Shown: positions 27,801 to 39,800 of the stretch, in pieces | Layout of the letters: each line of letters begins with the position of its first letter | Numbering within the stretch: position 1 is the stretch's first letter | From: Chaetorhynchus papuensis | Taxonomy: Eukaryota; Chordata; Aves; Passeriformes; Rhipiduridae | Direction: 5' to 3' | Length of the DNA stretch: 64,000 bases | Assembly (NCBI GenBank): GCA_013396525.1 | Contig: VWYX01001291.1 | Span: forward strand, 133,701 to 197,700 | Program-made: the position numbers and the translations under genes | The notes under the pieces: model-generated | Database searches by the model: none | What the model was told of the DNA's origin: nothing | The model's input: only the letters and a program-made list of their open reading frames with translations

Positions 27801-30800
27801 AGAGACCAAGTGCTTAAGAAGTCACTGTGGTACTTCACCATTATGCAACATTTCTCTAGAGACCTTTTTTTAAGAAATACCAAGCTAAATCCAGTACCTG
27901 GAAGGACAAAAATTGCCTATTAAACCTGAGTTATTTTGTATCAATTTTGCAAGATTTGGAATAGGAAATAAAAGAGAAACTAATTTGAAAACCATGTTAT
28001 GGGTATGTGAAATATGCATGTAAAATATTTTAATGGAATAAAAACAGGTTCAAGGTTTAAAATAGTTTCATTCAGGGTGGTTTATAACACTCTCTTGGAA
28101 ACCTTTCATGAAAAGCAAGGGGATAGACATAAGGAAAATACAAGGAAAAAGCAATTATATCTGTGTATTAAATTTACAGTTATCTGAGGTTGTCTGTCAG
28201 TAGGGATTCTTTGTGTGTTGACATCCAGTCCTGCAGTTCTCACTCAGGCAAAACTTCTGTTGACATCACTGAGAGGTTTTACTTAACTAAGGACTAAAAT
28301 CTGACATTTGCACTTTCTTTAGGAGTGCATTACAGTAGCAGCTGTTTGTAGATTAATTCAAGAAGTCTTTTTCAGACTCCACACAGGAATCTGTGCAAGG
28401 AACTATATGTTCAAATGAGGATTTTTTTCCCCCCAAACAAACATACATGCTTTTCATACCCTTTCTAAATAACAGCTGAGTTGACAGGCTGAAAGACTCA
28501 TCATTGTGCACATGGTACTTTATGTGCAACCCAACTTTCCTGCAAGATAACTGCATAGTTTAAATTAAATCCCGATATCCACATTGCCCAACAAATGGAA
28601 GCTGTATGGTGCTTCTGGCACTTAGATTTCTTGGATGAACTAGCTCCCTTTTTCAATTTTTATTTATTTTAAGGTGTGCATGAATTCATTTCAGATGATG
28701 TAAGTACAAATAAGGGTTCAAAGAATAATTTTACGGACATGCAAGAGAACCTTTGTTCTTTAAAATGCCAGTTTTGTGTGTCATTATTTTAACAGATAAC
28801 ACAACTGAATTCCTTGTTACTCTCAAGTACTCTTATGGTTGTTAATTTCCAGGCAAAATTTGTCTCCCACCCTTTATTCTATTTAATATGACTAAACTAA
28901 CATACTGCCCCTTGTTTCTTTTTCTTTTGCGTTTTGGGGTTTTTTTTAAAGCTGTCTACATGTGTGAAGTAGAAAGGCATCATCCTCAAGTCTTTCAGAA
29001 TCAGGACAAGGAGGGCTTCGCTTCCCTGGAGAATCCCTTACCTGCTGTGGTTGGAGTCACCTATGAACTCTGTGCTGGCATTGTGGACAAGCCAGGCCTT
29101 TCTTTAGAAGAAATTGCTTGTGAGGAAGTCTTGGAAGAGTGTGGCTATCGTGTTTCTGTTGCAGACCTCAGGAGGATCACTTCTTACAGGTAAATAGCAG
29201 CAAGTTAAAACACTTGGCATTTCACTGTTTCTCAGATTGCTGAAGTGGCCTGACTGTTCCCTCTTCGCGAATTTAAGCAGCGTGTTGGAGGAACATGGAC
29301 ATCCGAAGGTACAAGAAAGGTGTAATTTTGAGCAAGTGAGAGGAGTATTTACAGAAATGTAAGGAATTTTAAATATCATATAATCAGTATGGTAATGATG
29401 GGATTGAATTCCCAGGAAGAATCGTACTACTGTGACTTATTTCAAAGACTATTAAAACAGGGAAAAGTTGCATTGGGCTCTTCAGGGCAGTTTGTTGCAG
29501 CACTAAAAAATAGCCCATCCTTACTATATTAGGTGTTTTCCATCTCTGATTCTTATTACTCAGATTAACGGTAGAAACTGCCCAAGATGCTCTCTGATTA
29601 ACCTTTAACATGATTTTGCAGAAGCATGAGAACCTGTGCCATTACATCTCTTCATAATAATGTGTGTAATTAAAACTTCTTTGAATTGGACAATAATTAT
29701 TGTTATATATTAAGATTTTGCTGATTTGACTGAGAAAATTATTACATTCTATTTTTACAGGGTTTCAGAAAGTTATTGAAATAGTTTTTAACATGCTTTA
29801 AAACGTTTATTAGGAGTAAAGGGAAAAATTAATATGTAAGTGGAAAAAGACAAAATGCAAGTTGTTGGTGAAAAAAAAAACCCTCAACAGAAACTTTGGA
29901 CACAGCTTTAATCCTATTATATCTCATTCCTAGCTTTTAGTATTGTTATCCAAAATGTATGTATGTTTGTATTTTACAGAGAAAGCAGCAAGTTTTTTAC
30001 TTTCTTTATTTTACTTGACATCTCCATTGAACTAGGCCCTGTCATTGGTTTTTAATTTGGGAATTGAATACAAATCCACAGCTGTCAATCCTGGCAAATG
30101 TTATTTCCTGCTGGATTAACAAGCAGTGCTTCTGTTGAGGGGAGGGGGTGAATCACAGGAGCTGTCTTTTACAACTCATTGAAACCAGATTAAGGGTTTG
30201 TTCTACTGAAAGAAAAAGTGCCTTCCAGATTTATGAGCAAAAGCTGTCTATAGAATTTCATAGGCTGGGTGACACTGACAGGCTGCTGCATGCAGATATA
30301 TACATATGTATATTTAGGTATGTATGTGCATACAAATGCAAAACAGGAAAAGTAGAATACAATTTCTGTAGCTGTAGGAGGTTGTAGCTTCAGAGTAGAA
30401 GTTTGATTCAATATTAATGATTTGTATCTGCCTAAAACTCTTATGCTGTGGTGTTGATAAATGTCTTTGTATGTTACAGGTGGTTGTTCATTCAGTTGCC
30501 TTTTTTTTTTTTTAATTGCACTGACTTGTGAAGAGTGTATACAATTGGGGTTTTCTTTGCTGAGACCCTTGCAAAGGGCTCGTAATCCTCCATTGTCCAT
30601 GTGGACACAGCTTTCTGCCCATGGAGATCCATGCTGAAGTCAGAAGGGCCTGTATAGTATTTACATTTTTAAATTAATGTGAAAGGTTGAAGCCTCAAAG
30701 ATGATACTTTACAGTTTATTTGTTTGATTTCCCATGCTCTATATTAGGATTTTATTCTCAATGTTTTGGTATTCCTATTAGGAGTGCCCTGTTCTTCCTC

Positions 30801-33800
30801 CCGCCAAGGATTGGCATATCTTTCTGATCCTTGAGGATTTGATGCAAAGACAGGAAGTAATCGGTTCCTTTATGGTGTCCTAAGGACATTTTTTCTGTAA
30901 TGGCTGTGTTACATATAAGAATTCCTGGGTGTTCTCCAAGTGTAGCAGGTTTTCCCAAATGGTGGATGCTGCTGTTTCACGCTGTGACTGTCAATACAGA
31001 GCACAGGCATAAAGCATTGCATTACTGCATATGCATGCCAGTACCATTACACTGCATCCTGCACTTCTACACTTATCTGCCATCCCAGCAATCTGTGTAA
31101 TAGCTGCTCTGCATTATTTATTGACCCAGTGCCTCAGGTCAGAGTTTTGGGGGGCTCTCTCTAGATGGCTCCCCTTCCAAAGATCAGCCTGAGCTGGACT
31201 GACACCAGTTGTGACAAACGTGCACCTGTGCTTTCTCTCAAATCTGATCATTCCATGGTGTGTCTTGGAGGCTTTTGGCATTCTATCTGAAGTGTCTTAT
31301 ATGCCTGTACCACGAGCAACTTTTCCCTCATGTCTTGCCTAAATTTCCCTTTCTCTACTGCAGGACTGATAATTACTACTCTGTCCCCAGTGGACATGAA
31401 GTACTTCTGCACCTTCCACCTATTTGTTAAAACATGTTCCCTTTATTTTATTTTTGCCTGTGTAAAACTATTTTAGTTGATTTAGTCTTTCTCTTTAGAT
31501 CTTGTTTTCTAGATACCTGATCATTCCTTCTGCTGTCCTCTGCCTTCTCTCCACCTGATCTGCATATTTCTTAAAAACTTAGTGCACAAAGTGGAGCACA
31601 GTACTTTAGTGGGGGCTTTCCTAGGTAGAGTGGAAGCATTATCTCCCCTAATCTCACAGATCATTCTTTATACTTTGGAGTTTGTTGTTTGTCTTTTTTA
31701 CAGAGGCATTACATTACTAATATAATTTATCTTCCACAATGCCTCCCCTATGTCAAAATGAGGAATTGAACTTGTAGTTCCCTTCCAACTCAGAATATTC
31801 TCTGATTCTGCACTGTCATTCACCTCCTGTCCATACTCTGTGTCATCACAACCTTTGATCTGAAAGCAGGGAGTTATCTTATATTCCTAATGACACCCCT
31901 TTCTGGAATCATGATCATGAGAAGGAAATTGCCTGCCTGGAATAAAAGCAGGAGTTGAGCTAGACCTGACAGAAGGACATGAAAAGCTGAAAACACATCA
32001 AATGTATAGGGAGAAATGGTTTTGGCTGGGGAGGTCAGTACAGTTCTGTGCCTAATGGATTAAGAAAGATAGAGCATGGACAATCCATAGGGAGAACTCA
32101 GACTATGGGGAAAAATGGAATAGAAAAACCTTGAGTGGAAAAAGAGGAAGGAGACATGAAGGAACAATGCAGAGAAAAATCATAGGCTGAGAACTAAATG
32201 GACCTGGGGAAAGTACATTCATTGTGGTGGAGAAGAATTCTCTGTGAGGAAATGAGGAAAGTATTTAGACTGTATTCAACTTTGCTCTGTTCTGAAGCAG
32301 TAGGAACTGTAAAGGTTAGAGGCAATCTGAAGATAGCAGGGGTTTTCCTCATTTATTATCAGGGCTTGTAGCAGTGGTTTTGGGGGACTTCTTTTAGTGT
32401 TTCTCAGCTAACCTGGGAAGTGTGAGCCCAGTACTGCCACAGGTAATTCACAGACGTGCAGGTAACCCACTGGACCCCATTATTAAACTCTGTCGAAGCT
32501 CCAGTGACTTAATACTCATCACATAGAAATCAGGCACTGAATTAAGCAGATCTCAGCCTTAATTACCTTGAATGATCCACAGAGGAGCTGAATGAGGAAT
32601 CAGGAAGGAAGCCAGGAGTTGGGGAATTCACGCCATTTGAGTAAGAATCTTTGAAACAAGTTGTTCCAGCAGCAGGAGGACAGTATGGTGTGGGTGAGTG
32701 AAGGAGGCTGGATTGGGGGCAGATAATGAGAAACACAAACATATTTAGAGGGACTTGACTGGAGAAGGACAAGGAATCATACTTCAAAAATCAGAAATAT
32801 CTGTTCCTACTCTAGAAGAATGCCAGACAGGAGGTGAACTGAAATGCAGATGGTTCATGTTGCTGTGTAGACAGAGGAGGGATCATTCTGAAAAGAATCT
32901 GTATTGTTTGCAGCCTGTGTGGTGAGTTTCTTCCATCATCGCTGCGCAAATTTCCACTTCTGTGCTTGGCATTCAGTAACTTCCTTTTGGTATTGCAAAA
33001 AATTTGGTTTAAATTATGGCAGCAGCTAATTCACTTTTGGAGGCTTCCAGAAAGTTTTGGTGGACACTGGTGTCTTGAGTTCTCATCAGTTGTATGTATG
33101 GCTTCAGTCAGAAATAGCATAGGTGGTAGATGTGAGGGGTGTAAAGGAATCGCTTTGCTCAATAATAAAATAACAAAATGAAGCTAATCCTGTGGTAGTA
33201 TAATTATAAACTGAGGGTTCACGAAGGCTGAAGGGTGCCGGTTAAATTGTCCATTAGTAAAAGCTCTAAAAGAAATCTATGAGCTTCCCTTAATGTTTGG
33301 GGTTTTTTTCACAAATGCAAAATTTTTTCAGTAAACAACTTACCCTGAACTTACTTATGTATCAGATATAACAATTTTTCTATCTGCCATGGTCTCCCAG
33401 CAGTTTTCAGATTGAACTCCATGTGCTGAAATTCATCTGTCAGTTAGTTTCTTAGGTTGAAGTTCTTCCAGCTGTCTTACTTGAGACTTGTTTTCTTACA
33501 AGACAGGGGCAGGGAAATAAGTTGTTGTTGATGATGTTTTATTGCTACTGCAAAGTATTTTATTTTAGTTCTTGAAAATGTTGGTTTTCTTGAAGAATAT
33601 TTATAAAATTAATTGGACTTCAATAACACCTCAGAACATCAAGGTAGAGTTGAACCAGAGCTTCTGGTTTAACTTCCTTTTCCCTTCATTACATCCTTAT
33701 TTTCTCCCAGAGGCTGTAAAAAACTCTTGGCTCTGACCTGGATACAATAGGAGCTGTAGGTTCTCAGCCCTGCTGCAAAGAAATCAGATGGATTAGTTTA

Positions 33801-36800
33801 AAGGCCTGGCTGTATTAAAATAGGTACTTACTTTAATCTTCCTGCATTTGATGTTTTTCCCCAAAGTGTACAAGAAGAACATTCAGAGAATTAATATTGG
33901 ATGTTCCAATTACTGTGCCATGGCTTTTAGCCTCTGTGCAATGAGGTAAAAATGGTTTGTATTCACAGGTTTTTATGTAGAAGGAATAATAGCCCTGTAA
34001 ATGTTGGAGTACATTATAATTAGAAAGATCACCTGCTAGTACACCTGTTGGGAGATGGTATAATGTAATATAATTTTATGTTAATTACTTCTGTGCTTTT
34101 TTCCCTGCACCTGCTGCTTATAATGTCAGAACTGTACAAAGGTCCTAAGAAGTGACAATAGGAGCTGCATGTCACTGATCATCAGTTTACATGTTGCATG
34201 CCCAACTGGATTTTGATTTAAGCATAAATAACAGAGATTTGTGTCACATTTATTTGTAAACATGAATAATGTATTCACTCTATACCCAAATTCTGCATCC
34301 AGATGGCTTATGTCTTATAAAAGGATATGTTGCTTTCAGGAATTTGCACATTAACTATGTAAGATTAAAACAACAACAAAAAAATATATATATTTCTATG
34401 TTGATAGGAATGTTGATTGTTTATAGATTGTATATTTCTTTAATATTAACACATTACAAGAAATTTAGCCTTTAATAGCTGTCTATCAGAAATCTGAACT
34501 AAAGTAATAAGTCTTCACAAGGATAAGTCAATTTATTTGTTCCCTGTGTTGCAGCAGAGGAGTAGAATGTAAAGTATTGTTTCTTTTCTCATACATGTTT
34601 GTTTCTTCAAATTAAAAGTTTAATATTTACGAACATGATACTTATGAATGAGATAATTGGTTGGTATAGGCGAGCACCCAGACATGAGAAAAAGGCAAAG
34701 CTAATCTGAAATACAAGCTTTGAATTTCGACCCTGATTAGCAACGTGTTTGTGTGTGGTCATGCACACGTGTGTGCATGCTCAGTGTGAAGAAAAAACTC
34801 ACTGCCTGTTGGCAAATTCAGTCTCACTTGTGGCTTCAGACACTGCTAAACCTCTTTTTAAGCCATAAGATACTGTTTCTCCACCTCTGATAGAAAATGT
34901 ATGTACTGTATCTTTATGCTTGTGAACTTAGATAGGACAAGTGAAAAGTCCCATTTTGTGAGCTGGATTTCATTTGCTGTGTACTTCCTCATGCATTTGA
35001 TAAAAGGGAAGAGTTAAACAAAGGCTTTTTGGTAGCTGCTATTGCCGTATTTCAAAAACAGATTGGAGTGACAATCTGTCTCCTGTGTTTCCCCTGGTCT
35101 GAGAAGTAGATGGAAATACTGTAGTTAAAGCCTGGTGCTGCCAGCCAGTCCCACCCCTGGGCAGGAGGTGGGACATGCTTCACAGTCATTCTGCTCCTTC
35201 TCTGGTGTGGTGTTGCCTAAAAGTGTGTTGCCCAAGGCTTTAAAAGCCATAGCATGATTTAATCTCCCTATTTGAGTGTTTTATTCAAAATGAAATACGG
35301 GAAGGCAGCATACAATCTTGTTTTGATGTGTTAAACTTACATATGAGTTACTATTGTGATGAAAACCATACGACTTTGGTATCCTTACTCTGACATGCTT
35401 GCATTCCTAGACTTGCTGTTGTCAAAGGTAATGGAGGCTTCTAACTGTCTGAAGCAATGCAGAAAGTTTAGTGCTAATTGTGTTTCGGGGTTTAAAATCT
35501 CTCTGTTGAAATTACAGGGCTTGTGAGCTTAAGCCCTAATGACTTGACAAGGAGTATTTGTCAGCCATGGAGCTTTTAATTGGAACGACCATAAACTCCT
35601 CGGAGGAAGCCGATCCTCACGATAAAGAGGCGAGGAAAACCGAGCTGTGTTTTGTGCAGATCATTTGCATTTGTCCCACAGTGGCAAATAAGTCAAGCAC
35701 CGTGCAGACACATCAGAACACAGCTGGAACAGTCAGCTGGGTCAAGCCAGGCTTAGTAGGTCTGGGTCAGTGTGAGCCGTAGTATGCCAGGTTTGGGCAG
35801 CACGGTGCTAAACCCTGGGCTGACACCCAAGCCTGAAGTGTCACCGTGGACTGGTGCTGAGTTCAGACCCGCTCACCCTCCCCCCAGCCAAGCCTCTCTT
35901 GTCCCAGGAAGGCACCTTTATCAGGAAGGTGGCTTTCCCAGGGTGAAACTCATCACTTGCAGCTCGGGTGTGCTGACCCCTGTGATTTCCACAGATGCAA
36001 AGCTAATGAATATAGCTGTAATCTGTTAATAGGTGACTCATTTCAGACCGTGGCAAAAGTGTTTGTTTGTAGTGGGAAATACTGGGGTAAGGAAAAGCAT
36101 ATGTCACAGATGTGGGACAGAGGAAGATGATAGCAAAAAGAGGAGTATAAATATGAGTAAAGGCACATCAAAATTCTTTAAACGTCATACTCAGAAAGTG
36201 CAGGTAATTATGAAAAAGCATAGGAAATTCCTAGTGACCTATAAGCACACTGCAAACATAATATTTCCTGTAGCCTATTCACCAGTCTGACTCACCTTCT
36301 CCCTCTCTGCTCTCTTCCTCCTCTGCCCCAAAATCATTGAAATGTACAGTGTTTTGCAAGGTTATATGGAAAACCTCTTTATTACTTCAACCAGAACAGC
36401 TTCAAAGCAGCAAACCTAACTTTTGATTTCTATAAAAGCCAAAGGTACTAAGACAGACAAAATGTGAATAGCATTGATTTTTGTGCAATTTTCTAAGGAC
36501 AAGCAGGGTACATTAGCAGTCTGGAAATGTCGTGAAAGACGGCAGTAAGCAATACTGGAGAATATTTAATTTAGTAAAGGGCAGTCCCTGTGGATCTATG
36601 CAAAAATGATCAACTGGTAGTGTAAGCCAGAGCATTTAGAGAATGAAATATCAGGTGCAAAAAGGTAAGAATTAAAGGATATTTCTGTGTCTTTCAACTT
36701 CTTTCTGGAACCACTGAAATGATATTTTAGAATCACAGACTAATGGAATATACTGAGTTGGAAGGGACCTACATGGTCCCCCATCATCGAGTACAACTCC

Positions 36801-39800
36801 TGACCCTGCACAGGACACTCCAAGGGTCGCACCATGTGCCTGAGAGCACTGTCCAAAGGCTTGAGCCCTGTCAGCCTTGGGGCTGTGACCACTGCCCTGG
36901 GGAGCCTGTTCAGTGCCCAGCCACCCTCTGGGTGAAGAACCTTTTTCTAATATCCAACCTAAACCTCTCCTGACTCAGCTTCATGCTGTTTCCTTAGGTC
37001 CTGTCACTGGCCACAAGAGTGAAGAGATCACTGTCTGTCCCTCTGCTGCCCCTCGTGAGGATGCTGAAGACCCCATTGAGGTCTCCCCTCCATCTCCTCT
37101 TCTCCAGGCTGAACAGACCAATTGACCTCAGCTGCTCCTCATAAGGATTCCCCACCAGACCCTTCACTATTCTTGGGGTCTCCTCTGGATGCCCTGTAAT
37201 AACTCAACATCTTCTTAATATTGTGGCACCCAAAGCTGCCCCAGCACTGGAGGTGAGGCCACCCCAGCCCAGAGCAGAGTGGGACAATCCCCTCCCTTGC
37301 CCGGCTGGCCATGCTGTGCCTGATGCAGCCCAGAACAGGGATGTCCCCCCTGACTGCCAGGACGCTGCTGGCTCCTGTTCAACTGGCCATGGACCAGGAC
37401 CTCCCTTCCCACAGGGCTGCTCCCCAGCCTCTCATTCCCCAGTCTGTCCGTACATCCAGGGTTGCCCCATTCCAGGTGCAGAACCCAGCACTTGGCCTTG
37501 TTAAACTTCATATGGTCGATGATTGCCGATTTTTAATTTGTCAAGGTCTCTCTGCAGGGCCTCTCCATCCCTGGGGGAAGTCAACAGCTCCTCCCAGTTT
37601 AGTATCACCAAATTGGGAGGAGCTGTCAACTCCCTTGAGGGAGATTAGTTAGACAACAAATTAAAGCAGTGAATATGTTTATAAATAACATCCTGCAACA
37701 GTCTGCAAAGTCACCATCTAAATAGTGAAGGGATTCTAGGTAGGCTTAGAAATGTTAGATTTGCTGGTTTGGGGAGAAAAGAGTAGGACAGACTATCAAG
37801 AGTATTAATACCAGCATTCTTTAATTTTATTTATAGCTCATTTGGAAGTTTTTATTACTTTGTAACTAATATCTTGTGGCAAAGTTGCACCAGAGAAGAG
37901 TAAGTTAGGTAATCAAGTAACAGAGAATGATCACGTGGGTGTGTCCTCCTTTGAATATGTATTGTTACAACTTTTGTTGGTTTGTGTGGCTAATTATATG
38001 CCAATAGATGTGAAGAAATGCCATAACTTTAGACATCGTAACAAAGGAAAGACATTGTATCCAGGACTTTCATCTTTACAAGTATGTTCAGTGGAGTAGC
38101 TACTCTTGATAGATTTAGTTCCTAAGGAGAGTATCATATGAGTAAAGTACAATGAAATAACACCATATGGAAATCACTCCCTGCTATTTGAGCTATGGTG
38201 GCAAGAACCTAAATCTTATAGTGTAGCACCTTGGAAACTGGTTTTCCTTTACTTTAGAGAAAAGATGTGTGAACTCCTGATTCCCACAGCTGTAGTTTTT
38301 CATGAGTAAATGGTCACAGGTGCTAGAGAAGGAGATAATGCTGTAAATAATCAAGCCAGAGCTTCTCATAGAAGGCCTTCTTAAATAAAGTCTCTGGTTT
38401 TGTATATAACCTTTAAAAAATACCAAGTCGACATGGAAATACTCAGGTTAGGATCATTTTCATTCTCCGGGTGGGGCACCCGAGATGAACAGACTTGACA
38501 CTCATCGTAAATAACAGGACATTAAATATATTATACACAGTCCTGTGTTTTTCATGGAACCATGACCAGCAAACTGCATTCTTTGTCTTGAAAATTTTAC
38601 AGTTGGTTAAAATGAGTATCAGAAACCCCAGTCCTGACACTGGAATAAAGGGATGAGCACAGAATGAAAGAGGTCAAGTATCAGCCTTCAGAGTTCCTGA
38701 AAATGCCAAAGATGGTTAAGTTTCTTTTCATAGATGTACAGGAATGATCCTGGAGGGCTGAAGCGTGTTATCCAAACTCACAGAAAGCATCAGAAGTAAT
38801 TTTAGGAAAAGAATTCACTGGTTCGCTCCCTATTCAGTATTTTTAAAAAGTCTATATTGATGTAAGAAACCAACTTCAATAGTCACTATTAGAAACAAAC
38901 TTCAATAGTTACTATGAATTCCCCGAACAAAATAATTGCCAGTGTTCTTAGAAAATTGAGAGACAAATGATTAATTCCTGCTATGGGGTGTGATGTGTGC
39001 TGGATTAACGGAAAGATTTAGTTGCCTAATAGTTGGGTAAATCTGGATATACACTCTAAGATCATAACACTGCTACAAATCTGAGAATCCTCTGTATGTG
39101 TAATAATATGGAAGCTAATTTTTCATCTTGCCCTAATGCCTCATTCATAGTTTCAGTGAACTTTGGATCCAGATTTAATGTGAAATTGCGATTACAATGT
39201 GAATATTTTCTTGGAAGGACTAAATGAGTGGATTATGTACTTATCCCTTATTTAATAATACCTAAATTAAATAGTCCTAAGGAAATAGAGGATTAACAAA
39301 TAAGAAGTATAATACACAGCAAGCGGTCTAGCTGAAGAAAGACTACATAATCTAAAATATCCTCAACTAAATCCACTGAAGCAAATTTAGCAGGGAGACT
39401 GAATTACTTTGGACATGTGCGTGCTTACAGTGGTCCATTTGGGTCAAGGCTAAAGTTCAGGAAGGATAGAGAGCGAGTCTCAGACTGCCTTTCTCTTCTT
39501 TACCTATCCAGTCCATGAGTGGAGGGCTCCAGCTGTGAATGGACATAATCCTCTTAAGAGTAAAAAATCTAAATATTTGTGTAAAAACAAGCAAACAAAT
39601 GTAGCACGACAGCACACAGATACACTGGGGAGCTTCTTCCTGTTGTTTGTGCATCTCTGTGAGTCATCCTGCACTTCTGCTCTCCCTGAGGTCAGCTGAA
39701 AGAACTTCTGTTGGCTTCAGTGTATGTGGAACAACAGTTCACCAATATGAAATCTTTTTTCTTTTTTTTTTATTTTCTCCCAAACTCACATTTTTCCAAA

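Noticed and set aside
36743..37652. ORFs of 76-113 codons
   Set aside because: They lie entirely in an antisense CR1 copy and read its wrong strand.
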